This document shows positions 52,681 through 61,507 of a stretch of 64,000 nt of DNA, piece by piece. Both the position numbers and the translations under genes were made by a program. The notes under the pieces were generated by a model. It did no database searches, was not told where the DNA came from, and saw only the letters and a list, made by a program, of their open reading frames with translations. Each line of letters begins with the position of its first letter. The first letter of the stretch is position 1. The stretch spans positions 2,680,501 through 2,744,500 of the forward strand of contig NZ_CP041091.1 of the NCBI RefSeq assembly GCF_006494815.1. The letters run 5' to 3'. This DNA comes from Nocardioides sambongensis. Lineage in GTDB: Bacteria; Actinomycetota; Actinomycetes; Propionibacteriales; Nocardioidaceae.

Positions 52681-53144
52681 GTGTCCGTCATCGCCACTCT
52701 GGGAACCACGCTGGCTTCTGGTGTCATCGCCGCAGCCATCGCTATCACTGCTGACAACTGGCGAGGTGATCGCACACGTCGCCGCGAGGGCGAAATCGCG
52801 CTGAGGGAGTTCCAACGAGTCCTGGGGACATGTCCGGATACCTCCTGATGGCCGACTCGGTTATCGACGAGACACCTCTTGAGAAGCTGGATTGGCCGGA
52901 CCTCGCTCAGGCCAGGCGAGCGGCATACCCGTACAGAAATCTCCTTCACCACGACGACAGACGTCTGGTCACGCGCAGCAGCGTCCCGTTCGACGCACAT
53001 GGAAACCGGCACTACGACTCCCGGCAGCCTGAGGTGAACACATGGGCTGCGGAACTCGATGCAGCGATCGATCGCGCCTTCGCTCCACGCCTCGGACGGA
53101 TATGGAACCGGCTAGCCCGGCGATCAGATGGCGAGGGACGTTGA
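52681..53144 (+). pseudogene. Small membrane-anchored protein, frameshifted
   Basis: GTG 52681 opens VIATLGTTLASGVIAAAIAIT (one hydrophobic helix), then DNWRGDRTRRREGEIALREF, and meets a stop near 52850. The continuation, MSGYLLMADSVIDETPLEKL and AYPYRNLLHHDDRRLVTRSS, lies in another frame up to 53144. Restoring one G in the run CTGGGG near 52826 would join them into about 154 residues. It is the last gene before the transposon right end. Function unknown. Confidence 0.55.
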
Positions 53145-53208
53145 GACCAGGCGCCATCGCTGCTGTCTCCGTCTCGCCGCGTCGTTCCGCCGCGTAGAGG
53201 CCAGTCGA

Positions 53209-53522
53209 TCCGCCGCGTTTCACGCATCGACCGCGGATACCCACGTACTGCCCCCATCCCCCGCTCACCACGCCGGCGCCACTCTCAATGCTCCTGCGGG
53301 CCTTCGCAGGCGCCCTGAGCTGCGCGGGCGCAGGGACCGCTGACGCGGGACACTCCGCGACCGCGCAGACCGCTCCAACGACGACGGCCCGGCCACCGCA
53401 TCGCGGTGACCGGGCCGTCTCACGCCCTACTGGAATGTCCGCATGACCGATTCCCGGACATTGCTGGCCGAGGTCAGGACATTAGCGACCGATCCAGCGT
53501 GGACATTGTTTGGCCGTTGACA
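53209..53522. repeat. Right end of the Tn7-like transposon
   Basis: This is the right-end segment, repeated directly at 31155-31468. It ends ...GGCCGTTGACA at 53522. Four AATGTCC/GGACATT sites lie at 53434-53440, 53456-53462, 53477-53483 and 53501-53507. The sites resemble the multiple TnsB-binding sites of Tn7 ends, with more on this side than on the left, where there are two (31489-31495 and 31511-31517). The three sites nearest the tip are spaced 21 and 24 bp apart. Confidence 0.8.
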
Positions 53523-56438
53523 TCAGCTGCAGCCGCTGGTGCTTCCGCAGCCCTCGCAGACGTAGCAGGAACCGGCGGGACGCATCTTGGTGCCGCAGGT
53601 CATGCAGAGCGGGGAGTCCACGGCGTGGCCGCTGATCTTCTCGAGCAGCTCGGCGGTCGTGCGGGCCACCTGGGGAGCGCCGGCGAGGAGGTCCTCACCG
53701 TCGTCGGACTCGTCGACCACCTCGGCTGGGGCAGCGGGCTGAGCGGACTCCGCCGGGGCGGGGGTGCCCTTCGCCGTCGGGGCGGCCTCGAGCAGCTCGG
53801 AGGCGGCTCCGGTCTCCTCGACGGGCTCGTAGGAGCCGGTCTCCAGGTGGCGCTGACGCTCCTCGGCCGAGTAGATGCCGAGGGCAGCACGCTCGTCGAA
53901 CGGCAGGTAGTCAAGCGCGAGGCGGCGGAACACGTAGTCCATGATCGACTGGCTCATCCGGACGTCCGGGTCGTCGGTGAGACCGGCAGGCTCGAACCGC
54001 AGGTTGGTGAACTTCGAGACGTAGGTCTCCAGCGGCACGCCATACTGCAGGCCGATGCTCACCGCGATCGAGAACGCGTCCATCACGCCGGCCAGGGTCG
54101 AGCCCTGCTTGCCCAGCTTGAGGAAGATCTCGCCGAGGCTGCCGTCGTCGTGTGCGCCGGAGGTCATGTAGCCCTCGGCGCCGGCAACGGTGAACGACGT
54201 GGTCCGGGCGGTCCGCGACTTGGGGAGACGCTTGCGGGTCGGGGCGTAGACGACCTTCTCCACGACCTTCTCCACGACCTCGGCCGCGGCGGCTCCGGCC
54301 GCTGCCTTGTCGGCCGCGTCCTTCTTCGCCTTGCCGCCGCCGTCGGCCAGCGGCTGACCCACCTTGCAGTTGTCGCGGTAGATCGCGGTGGCCTTCAGGC
54401 CGAGCTTCCACGACTCCAGGTAGATGGACTCGATGTCCTCGACCGTCGCGGACTCGGGAAGGTTGACGGTCTTGGAGATCGCACCGGAGAGGAACGGCTG
54501 GGTCGCCGCCATCATCTTCACGTGCCCCATCGGCTTCAGCGCACGCTCACCCATCGCGGTGTCGAAGACCTCGTAGTGCTCGGTCCTCAGGCCGGGGGCG
54601 TCGACGACGTGGCCGTGCTCGGCGATGTAGTCCACGATCGCCTCGACCTGCTCGGGCTGGTAGCCGAGCTTCTTCAGAGCGCGCGGGATGGTGCGGTTGA
54701 CGATCTGCATCGAGCCGCCGCCGACGAGCTTCTTGAACTTCACCAGCGAGAAGTCGGGCTCGATGCCGGTGGTGTCGCAGTCCATCATGAAGCCGATGGT
54801 GCCGGTCGGGGCGAGCACCGAGGCCTGCGCGTTGCGGAAGCCGTTGACCTTGCCCAGCTCGATCACCTTGGCCCACTCCTCGGTGGCCAGCTTGTGCACG
54901 GTCGAGTCCGCGACGTGCATGGTGCGCACCTGGTCGTTGGCAGCCTGGTGCTTGCGCATCACCCGCTGGTGGGCCTCGGCGTTGCGGCTGTAGCCGTTGT
55001 ACGGGCCGACCACCGCGGCGAGCTCGGCCGACCGGCGGTACGACGTACCGGTCATCAGCGACGTGATGGTGGCCGCCATCGAGCGACCGCCCTCGGAGTC
55101 GTAGCCGAGGCCCATCGCCATCAGCAGCGCACCCAGGTTGGCGTAGCCGATGCCGAGCTGGCGGTAGTCGACGGTGGTCTGGCCGATCGACTCGGTCGGG
55201 AAGTCGGCGAACGAGATCGAGATCTCCATCGCGGTGATGACGAACTCGACGGCCTTGCGGAAGGTGTCCGCGTCGAAGGTGTCGTCGTCGCGCAAGAACT
55301 TCAGCAGGTTGAGCGAGGCCAGGTTGCAGGAGGAGTTGTCCAGCGACATGTACTCCGAGCACGGGTTGGACGCGGTGATCCGACCGGTCTCCGGGTTGGT
55401 GTGCCAGTCGTTGATGGTGTCGTCGTACTGCAGACCCGGGTCGGCGCACTCCCAGGCGGCCTGGGAGATCTTCTTGAACAGGTCGCGAGCGTCGACGGTC
55501 TCGATCACCTCGCCGGTGCTGCGCGAGCGCAGGCCGAACTCGGCACCGTCCTCGACCGCCCGCATGAACTCGTCGCTGACCCGCACCGAGTTGTTGGCGT
55601 TCTGGTACTGCACGGAGGTGATGTCCTCGCCGCCGAGGTCCATGTCGAACCCGGCGTCGCGCAGCGCGCGGATCTTGTCCTCCTCACGCGCCTTCGTCAT
55701 CACGAACTGCTCGATGTCGGGGTGGTCGACGTCCAGCACGACCATCTTCGCCGCGCGGCGGGTGGCGCCGCCGGACTTGATGGTGCCGGCCGAGGCGTCG
55801 GCGCCACGCATGAAGGAGACCGGGCCCGAGGCGGTGCCGCCGGAGGAGAGCAGCTCCTTGGACGAACGGATCCGGGAGAGGTTGAGGCCGGCGCCGGAGC
55901 CGCCCTTGAAGATGAACCCCTCCTCCTTGTACCAGTTCAGGATCGAGTCCATGGAGTCGTCGACCGAGAGGATGAAGCAGGCGGAGACCTGCTGCGGCGA
56001 CCTGGTGCCGACGTTGAACCAGACCGGGGAGTTGAACGAGAAGTACTGGTGGACCAGCAGCCAGGTGAGCTCGTGCTCGAACACCTCGGCGTCCGCCGCG
56101 GAGCCGAAGTAACCGTTGTCCACACCTGCCTTGGTGTAGGTCTTCACCACACGGTCGATCAGGTCCTTGAGGCTGCTCTCACGCTGCGGCGTGCCGACCG
56201 CACCGCGGAAGTACTTCGTGGTGACGATGGTCGAGGCGTTCAGCGACCAGAAGTCGGGGAACTCCACACCGGTCTGCTCGAAGACGGTCTCGCCGGTCTT
56301 CCAGTTCTTCTGGACGACGTCGCGCCGCTCCCAGGTGATCTCGTCGTAGGGGTGCACGCCCTCGGTGCTGAAGACACGCTCGATCTTCAGGCCGCTGGAC
56401 GCGCCGGTGTCGGCGGAGGTGTTCACCGTCTCGGTCAT
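53523..56438 (-). CDS. nrdJ: Vitamin B12-dependent ribonucleotide reductase (class II)
   Basis: This 971-residue enzyme makes deoxyribonucleotides using adenosylcobalamin. SFNSPVWFNVGTRSPQQVSACFILSVDDSMDSI near residues 135-170 and ASNPCSEYMSLDNSSCNLASLNLLKFL near 350-380 carry active-site Cys, Asn and Glu residues. MMDCDTTGIEPDFSLVKFKKL, the LPESATVEDI region and a C-terminal CMTCGTKMRPAGSCYVCEGCG zinc or redox motif complete the class II plan. ATG 56438 is chosen over an upstream frame extension. The stop codon overlaps the duplicated TCAGC of the transposon and the protein is intact. It lies downstream of nrdR. Confidence 0.97.
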   Translation of the reverse strand: MTETVNTSADTGASSGLKIERVFSTEGVHPYDEITWERRDVVQKNWKTGETVFEQTGVEFPDFWSLNASTIVTTKYFRGAVGTPQRESSLKDLIDRVVKTYTKAGVDNGYFGSAADAEVFEHELTWLLVHQYFSFNSPVWFNVGTRSPQQVSACFILSVDDSMDSILNWYKEEGFIFKGGSGAGLNLSRIRSSKELLSSGGTASGPVSFMRGADASAGTIKSGGATRRAAKMVVLDVDHPDIEQFVMTKAREEDKIRALRDAGFDMDLGGEDITSVQYQNANNSVRVSDEFMRAVEDGAEFGLRSRSTGEVIETVDARDLFKKISQAAWECADPGLQYDDTINDWHTNPETGRITASNPCSEYMSLDNSSCNLASLNLLKFLRDDDTFDADTFRKAVEFVITAMEISISFADFPTESIGQTTVDYRQLGIGYANLGALLMAMGLGYDSEGGRSMAATITSLMTGTSYRRSAELAAVVGPYNGYSRNAEAHQRVMRKHQAANDQVRTMHVADSTVHKLATEEWAKVIELGKVNGFRNAQASVLAPTGTIGFMMDCDTTGIEPDFSLVKFKKLVGGGSMQIVNRTIPRALKKLGYQPEQVEAIVDYIAEHGHVVDAPGLRTEHYEVFDTAMGERALKPMGHVKMMAATQPFLSGAISKTVNLPESATVEDIESIYLESWKLGLKATAIYRDNCKVGQPLADGGGKAKKDAADKAAAGAAAAEVVEKVVEKVVYAPTRKRLPKSRTARTTSFTVAGAEGYMTSGAHDDGSLGEIFLKLGKQGSTLAGVMDAFSIAVSIGLQYGVPLETYVSKFTNLRFEPAGLTDDPDVRMSQSIMDYVFRRLALDYLPFDERAALGIYSAEERQRHLETGSYEPVEETGAASELLEAAPTAKGTPAPAESAQPAAPAEVVDESDDGEDLLAGAPQVARTTAELLEKISGHAVDSPLCMTCGTKMRPAGSCYVCEGCGSTSGCS

Positions 56439-56612
56439 GGTCTGTTCGTACTCCCCTGGTTGGTGCGGCTGGTTGGGCGACTTGCGGGACGAATTGCGGT
56501 GGGTCGAATGGTGCGACGGGGCGGTCACCGGTGGCGGACCCGATGACTCCGAGTCTCCCCGGGTGCACCGACACTTTCGACCCGAGCGAGGGTGCCGGTG
56601 AGATGTTTTGGT

Positions 56613-56646
56613 GCCCGGCAGGCAGCTTCCCCACTACCTGCCGGGC
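56613..56646 (-). terminator. Hairpin between nrdR and nrdJ
   Basis: GCCCGGCAGG pairs with CCTGCCGGGC across a 14-base loop, 10 bp after the nrdR stop. On the transcribed strand it is followed by ACCAAAACAT, not a T run. It may reduce read-through into nrdJ or protect the nrdR transcript end. No B12-box-like sequence was recognised here. Confidence 0.55.
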
Positions 56647-56655
56647 AGCTTGTGG

Positions 56656-57153
56656 TCAGCCCGACCGCGACGCCAGTACGGCGGGATCGGGCTGGGCCGA
56701 CTGCAGCGCATGATCGGCGCGCAGCACGGCGATCTCGGCCTCGAAGTCCTCGGCGGACTCGAAGCCACGGTAGACACTGGCGAACCGCAGGTAGGCGACC
56801 TCGTCCAGCGCTCTCAGCGGAGGCAGAATCGCCAGGCCCACTTCGTGAGCGGCGATCTCAGGACTCCCGGCCAGGCGCAGCTGGTGCTCGACCTCTTGAC
56901 CCAGGCGAGCGAGAGCGTCCTCCGAGACGGGTCGCCCCTTGCACGCCTTGCGCACGCCGGAGACGGCCTTGTTGCGATCGAAGGGCTCCGTGGTGCCCGA
57001 TCGCTTCAGCACGGTCAACTGCATCGCCTCGACGGTGGTGAACCGCTTCTCACACGCCTGGCACATCCGGCGCCGGCGGATCGACCCGCCGTCGTCGGCG
57101 ACCCTGGAGTCGAGGACCTTGGTGTCGCAGTGCTTGCAGTACGGGCAGTGCAC
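56656..57153 (-). CDS. nrdR: Transcriptional repressor NrdR
   Basis: This 165-residue regulator has an N-terminal zinc ribbon ([15 protein letters not shown] with a second CQAC pair near residues 3-34), [16 protein letters not shown], and an ATP-cone (near 46-136, [30 protein letters not shown]). It senses ATP/dATP and represses ribonucleotide reductase genes. GTG 57153 follows GAGGAGG. Two NrdR boxes lie upstream at 57284 and 57315, so it should control itself and nrdJ. Confidence 0.97.
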   Translation of the reverse strand: MHCPYCKHCDTKVLDSRVADDGGSIRRRRMCQACEKRFTTVEAMQLTVLKRSGTTEPFDRNKAVSGVRKACKGRPVSEDALARLGQEVEHQLRLAGSPEIAAHEVGLAILPPLRALDEVAYLRFASVYRGFESAEDFEAEIAVLRADHALQSAQPDPAVLASRSG

Positions 57154-57283
57154 AGGGTCCTCCTCCCGGGGGCACGTCCAGCACGTCGATGACGGCCGGA
57201 CACGGTGGTGGCGTGTGGAAAAACGAGGTGATGCTGTGGAGATCCAGTCGAGAACTGTGAGTACTCAGCACCCGTTCTGTGAA

Positions 57284-57324
57284 CTAGATGTGGAGAACTA
57301 CACCGCTGTAACTACTAGATGTAG
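57284..57324. promoter_or_regulatory. Two NrdR boxes
   Basis: CTAGATGTGG (57284-57293) and CTAGATGTAG (57315-57324) match the CwAtATaTwG core of NrdR sites. Their starts are 31 bp apart, three helical turns, as is usual for NrdR pairs. The second lies in the partial palindrome ACTACTAGATGTAGT. They sit about 130-170 bp upstream of the nrdR start. Confidence 0.75.
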
Positions 57325-57530
57325 TGGTAACCGTACGCCTGTGCCCCAAGCCATGCAACACCCGGGGGTAAAGACTTCTCGACCGACTCCCTCGCGCACT
57401 CGTTTGCGCAGGTCACCGCGGCGCCGGACGTTCCGGCGCGGGCCGGCGGAGGCGTGTCGCGAGCCGATCCGGTCGCCCCGGCTGGCGGGTTGCGGCAGAC
57501 GCGCACCCACCGATCAGGGAGAATGAACCC

Positions 57531-57857
57531 GTGAGTGGGAAGCGCGCCGGCGATCGACAGCAGCGGAGGTTCCGCCCCACCTATCTCCTGCTCGCCGGGG
57601 GCATCACGCTCAGCCTGGTCGCGTGGGGCTACCTGGTGTACGCCGCGATCGACTTCGGCGCCACCGCCCGCCAGGACGGCGACGCCGCCGCCTGGGGATT
57701 CCTCGTGCTGGCCGCCATCGGCGCCGTGGCGTGCCTGTTCCTCTCCTTCATGCTCATCGTGCGCCTCTCCCGCGCGCTCGGACTGACTCACGCACCGGAG
57801 CCACGACCGAAGCGCGACCCCTCGACACCCAAGGGCGGGCGGCGCGCGTCGCGCTGA
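57531..57857 (+). CDS. Small two-helix membrane protein
   Basis: This 108-residue protein has a basic N-terminus (GKRAGDRQQRRFRPTY) and two hydrophobic helices (LLLAGGITLSLVAWGYLVYAAI and GFLVLAAIGAVACLFLSFMLI). The tail is basic and Pro-rich. It is probably an inner-membrane protein of unknown function. GTG 57531 is the only sensible start. It is divergent from nrdR. Confidence 0.65.
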   Translation: MSGKRAGDRQQRRFRPTYLLLAGGITLSLVAWGYLVYAAIDFGATARQDGDAAAWGFLVLAAIGAVACLFLSFMLIVRLSRALGLTHAPEPRPKRDPSTPKGGRRASR

Positions 57858-58039
57858 ACGCCGCGGCGATCACCGAGGGTGCGACCTCGGACCCAGCGAA
57901 CAGCGCGAGGGCGGGATCTCGGCGATCCCGCCCCTCGTCTTCCCCTGTGGGCCTTGGCAGGGCCCCTGCGTCCACCGGGGTCGAAGCGATGGACACGAGT
58001 CTTGGTGGCGAGGGCCCGTGGCGCCTCAGCCGTCAACCG

Positions 58040-58417
58040 TCACTCGGTCGGGACGCGCAGGTCCTGACCGGCGTAGACCACGCTCGAGTCCAGGGCGTTG
58101 AGCTCCTGGATGCGGTCCATCACCGAGCGGACGTCGCCGTCGCCGGTGCTCGCCGCGGCGTCGCTCGCGATCTCCCACAGCGTGTCGCCGTGCCCGACGG
58201 TGACCACCTCGACCGGCGCCTCTCCCTGCTCGGAGGTGGCGATCGAGCCGGAGGCCAGCCAGATGCCGAGGCCGAAGGCGACCATCAGCCCGAGCGCGAA
58301 GACCACGGCACGCCCGCGGCGGGTGAGCCGGACACCCGGTCGGCGTGAGCTCGTCGCACGGCGGACGTCGCGGGCCGGCGTCGTACGGGAAACGGGGGAA
58401 AGGGTGATCGTGCTCAT
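58040..58417 (-). CDS. LysM domain protein (YneA-like, SOS-linked)
   Basis: This 125-residue protein has an Arg-rich cytoplasmic N-terminus and one helix near residues 38-58 ([20 protein letters not shown]). A LysM domain ([41 protein letters not shown]) faces the wall. ATG 58417 follows GGAGG. In firmicutes the divergent lexA neighbour YneA is an SOS-induced division inhibitor with the same layout, so that role is inferred here. LexA boxes lie between the two genes. Confidence 0.8.
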   Translation of the reverse strand: MSTITLSPVSRTTPARDVRRATSSRRPGVRLTRRGRAVVFALGLMVAFGLGIWLASGSIATSEQGEAPVEVVTVGHGDTLWEIASDAAASTGDGDVRSVMDRIQELNALDSSVVYAGQDLRVPTE

Positions 58418-58559
58418 GGTGACCTCCGGGGGAAGTGGCTCCGCGAGCGGAACCTCGGGTCGGTTGGCGTGCGATCGAGACTCTGGCGAAGGCCCCCGAC
58501 AGATCCCGCGGACTGCGTCCGACGGGAAGTCCGGCGGGCCTCTCGACCATCAGTTCGAA

Positions 58560-58711
58560 TCGAACACCTGTACGACGTTAGATCATCTGTTCGAACGAGG
58601 TCAAGAGGTTGTTCGAATCGATGTTCGAACCCTACGGCGGCGACCGGCGACCGCTCGGGGCGGCGACGAGCGACCGCGGCGCCGACACGCCCGCTTCGAA
58701 CAGGTGTTTGA
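58560..58711. promoter_or_regulatory. Four LexA/SOS boxes between lysM gene and lexA
   Basis: The actinobacterial SOS consensus TCGAAC(N4)GTTCGA is matched at 58560-58575 (TCGAACACCTGTACGA, one mismatch), 58579-58594 (right half perfect, left half degenerate), 58613-58628 (TCGAATCGATGTTCGA, one mismatch) and 58696-58711 (TCGAACAGGTGTTTGA, one mismatch). The cluster can control both divergent genes. Confidence 0.8.
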
Positions 58712-58826
58712 TCCGAGTCGCGGATGGGCGCTACCGTCGACACACGAGCCGGCCCGCAGCTCGCTCCGCCCCACGGCTGTCCCGACGCTGCGCCAGCACG
58801 GCACCCAGCACTCCCAGGAGGATCCG

Positions 58827-59558
58827 ATGACGGGCAAGAAGACTCCCGGCAAGGCAGCCGTGCGCGAGTTCCCCGACGGCCCGCCGGACGCCACCGGCCT
58901 CACCCCGCGTCAGCAGCGGATCCTGGCCACCATCAAGGACTCCATCGAGGTCCGCGGCTATCCGCCCAGCATGCGCGAGATCGGCGCGGCGGTGGGCCTC
59001 ACCAGCACCTCGAGCGTGGCCCACCAGCTGCGGATGCTGGAGGAGAAGGGCTTCCTCAAGCGCGACCCGAACCGCCCCCGCGCGATCGAGGTGTTCCTGC
59101 CCGAGGTGATGGCGGCACGCCGTTCCATCTCCGGGGCCGAGGAGAGCAGCGTCGACGAGACCGGCGTCGGCGATGCCAACCCGCAGGCCACCAACGTCCC
59201 GGTCGTCGGGCGGATCGCCGCCGGCGGACCGATCCTCGCCGAGGAGCGCGTCGAAGACGTCTTCCCGCTCCCGCGCCAGCTCGTCGGCGACGGTCAACTC
59301 TTCCTGCTCGAGGTCAGTGGCGAGTCGATGATCGACGCTGCCATCTGCAACGGCGACTACGTGGTGATCCGCCAGCAGAACACCGCGGAGAACGGCGAGA
59401 TCGTGGCCGCGATGATCGACGGCGAGGCGACGGTCAAGACGTTCCAGCGCAAGGAGGGGAAGGTCTGGCTGCTGCCGCACAACGCGTCGTTCGACCCGAT
59501 CGACGGCACCCACGCCACCATCCTCGGCAAGGTCACCGCGGTGCTGCGTCGGGTCTGA
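58827..59558 (+). CDS. lexA: SOS repressor LexA
   Basis: This 243-residue LexA has an N-terminal winged helix ([51 protein letters not shown]). The Ala-Gly cleavage bond is in [15 protein letters not shown]. Catalytic Ser is in [11 protein letters not shown] and Lys in [11 protein letters not shown] 58827 follows AGGAGG. The repressor self-cleaves with RecA after DNA damage. It is somewhat longer than the E. coli protein because of an acidic linker, as is common in actinobacteria. Confidence 0.97.
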   Translation: MTGKKTPGKAAVREFPDGPPDATGLTPRQQRILATIKDSIEVRGYPPSMREIGAAVGLTSTSSVAHQLRMLEEKGFLKRDPNRPRAIEVFLPEVMAARRSISGAEESSVDETGVGDANPQATNVPVVGRIAAGGPILAEERVEDVFPLPRQLVGDGQLFLLEVSGESMIDAAICNGDYVVIRQQNTAENGEIVAAMIDGEATVKTFQRKEGKVWLLPHNASFDPIDGTHATILGKVTAVLRRV

Positions 59559-59682
59559 CGCGACACCCCGGTCGCCCGTCCGGGTGGCCCCGGGTGTCGC
59601 GTCAGATGGAGTTGGAGGGACCGGCTGCGTAGGCTCAGGCGGTCCCTCCTCCGTCTGCTCCCCCAGCGAAAGCAGTCCCACG

Positions 59683-61470
59683 TTGCGCTCTCGTCGTACG
59701 GCGTCCATCGGTGCCGCCTTCGCCACCACCGCCGCCCTCGTCCTGATCGGCATGCCTGCAGGCGTGGCTGCACCGACCCCGATGGACAACCCCGGGCTGA
59801 GCAGCTCGCCGACGGACCCGGCCGATCCTGCGGCACCGGGTGAGCCGACCGCCCTGGCCGAGGACGCGCTGGCAACGGTGGAGGACCTGCTCGAGGACGG
59901 CACTGCCACGCCCGAGACGTTGGCCGATCCCGGCACCACCACCGCCGACGGCGCGACCAGCACGGTGACCGAGTCCGACCTGACCCTGGCGCTGCGCGAC
60001 CTGGCGGTGCGCGCCAGCTCGCTGACCGGCGAGGAGCGGGCGGAGGCGGAGCGGCTGCTGGCCCGACCTGCCGGCGACGGCAGCACCGGCAAGTGCTCGC
60101 TGCACGGCACCTATGGCGACGTCACCTGCTACCGCGAGGCCGCGACCCCGAAGAGCACCTGCTCCGACGTGGTCTGCGTGCACTGGGTGAACAAGGGATC
60201 GGCCCTCGGCGCCGGCGAGAAGGGCGACAGCTACAACGCGGTCCCCACCGAGGACGACGGCCCGGGCGGCGCGTGGGACGGCACCGCCGGCGACGGCATC
60301 CCCGACTACGTCGAGGTCGTGCTCGCCGAGATGAGCCACGTGGTGGGCACCTACGCCGACGCGGGCTATCGCAGCGTGGTCTCCGACGACGGGCTCGGCG
60401 GCAACGACCTGCCCGACATCTACCTCGGCGAGATCGGCCAGCAGGGCCTCTACGGCTACTGCACCACCGACGACCCGGCTGTCCTCGAGGACGACCAGGA
60501 CGGCACCGCGCACGTCGCGAGCTGGGCCTACTGCGTCCTCGACAACGACTACGCCGCCAGCGAGTTCCCCGCGCACACGCCGCTGGGGAACATGCAGGTG
60601 ACGGCGGCCCACGAGTACTTCCACGCCGTGCAGTACGCCTACGACGTGGACGAGGACTCCTGGATCCTCGAAGCGACCGCGACGTGGGCCGAGGACTACC
60701 TCTACGACGACGTCAACGACAACGTGAACTACCTGCGCTACGGGCCGCTCGGGCGTCCGGCGCAGTCGCTCGACACCTTCGGCGGGTCCGCCCACTACGG
60801 CACCTGGATCTTCTTCCGCTACCTGACCGACCGCTACCCTGCCGCCACCGCCGGGCTGCCCGACCTGATCCGCGAGCTGTGGGAGTCCCTCGCGCACGAC
60901 GGCGCGGGCGCGAAGGGCTACTACAGCGTGCAGGGCGTCGAGAAGGCGCTCGCGGCCCGCGGCACGACACTCAACCGGGTCTTCCCGCGGTTCGCGGCCG
61001 ACAACCGGCGACCGAACCGGACGTACGACGAGGCCGCGGCGAACAAGTACCCGACCGCCCCGCTGAGCAAGCGGGTCAAGCTGACCAAGAAGCGGGTCCG
61101 CACCGTGCAGACCTCCCGCCTGGACCACCTGGCCGCGCGGCACTACCGATTCGTCCCGGGCGCCCGCGGCAACTGGGCGCTGCGGGTCGGCGTCGACCTC
61201 AACGACGTGGCCCAGGGCGGAGCGGTGCTCGCCACCGTCAAGAAGCGCGGCCAACCCGCCACGACCCACCGGATCTGGCTGAAGAAGGACGGCGACCGGT
61301 TCAAGCGGTTCGACTTCCGGCGCAGCCAGGTGAAGTGGATCGAGATCAGCATCGTCAATGCCAGCACCCGCTACCGCTGCGACCTGGGCTACCCGTGGAG
61401 CCGGACCTGCCAGGGCGTGCCACGCGACGACGCCCGCAAGCAGGTGGTCCGCGCCGCACTCGTGCGCTGA
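59683..61470 (+). CDS. Secreted zinc-metalloprotease-like protein (MXAN_6640 type)
   Basis: This 595-residue exported protein has a signal peptide (RSRRTASIGAAFATTAALVLIGMPAGVAA) and an acidic prodomain-like region up to about residue 130. A large domain follows with Asp-rich loops (AGDGIPDYVEVVLAEM) and the zincin site AAHEYFHAVQYAYDV near 308. WILEATATWAEDYLYDDV follows with a possible third ligand Glu, as in the MXAN_6640 family. The C-terminus is a small beta domain. TTG 59683 is the likely start, so start confidence is modest. Confidence 0.75.
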   Translation: MRSRRTASIGAAFATTAALVLIGMPAGVAAPTPMDNPGLSSSPTDPADPAAPGEPTALAEDALATVEDLLEDGTATPETLADPGTTTADGATSTVTESDLTLALRDLAVRASSLTGEERAEAERLLARPAGDGSTGKCSLHGTYGDVTCYREAATPKSTCSDVVCVHWVNKGSALGAGEKGDSYNAVPTEDDGPGGAWDGTAGDGIPDYVEVVLAEMSHVVGTYADAGYRSVVSDDGLGGNDLPDIYLGEIGQQGLYGYCTTDDPAVLEDDQDGTAHVASWAYCVLDNDYAASEFPAHTPLGNMQVTAAHEYFHAVQYAYDVDEDSWILEATATWAEDYLYDDVNDNVNYLRYGPLGRPAQSLDTFGGSAHYGTWIFFRYLTDRYPAATAGLPDLIRELWESLAHDGAGAKGYYSVQGVEKALAARGTTLNRVFPRFAADNRRPNRTYDEAAANKYPTAPLSKRVKLTKKRVRTVQTSRLDHLAARHYRFVPGARGNWALRVGVDLNDVAQGGAVLATVKKRGQPATTHRIWLKKDGDRFKRFDFRRSQVKWIEISIVNASTRYRCDLGYPWSRTCQGVPRDDARKQVVRAALVR

Positions 61471-61507
61471 TCCCTTGCGCTGAACCCCGTGCGCTGAATC
61501 AGGCTGC

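Larger units (their letters stand above)
31474..53522. mobile_element. 22,049-bp Tn7-like transposon inserted at the nrdJ stop codon
   Basis: The left tip reads TGTTAACGGTCATCC and the right tip, inverted, TGTCAACGGCCAAAC. Each is followed by AATGTCC exactly 15 bp in, giving 19 of 23 matching positions. TCAGC flanks both sides (31469-31473 and 53523-53527). TGT...ACA ends and a 5-bp duplication are the Tn7/Tn552 rule for DDE elements. The right TCAGC contains the nrdJ stop codon in reverse, so nrdJ stays intact. Inside lie TnsA-, TnsB- and TnsC-like genes near the right, plus cargo including a NACHT protein, HipA and a DnaB-type ATPase. Element boundaries are read directly. Confidence 0.9.

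Noticed and set aside
53406..56546. Plus-strand open frame of over 1000 codons
   Set aside because: It is the antisense shadow of nrdJ, whose motifs and codon pattern are unmistakable.
56439..56655. Cobalamin riboswitch upstream of nrdJ
   Set aside because: A B12 box and the expected paired core were looked for and not found; only a simple hairpin is present. A covariance-model search would settle it.
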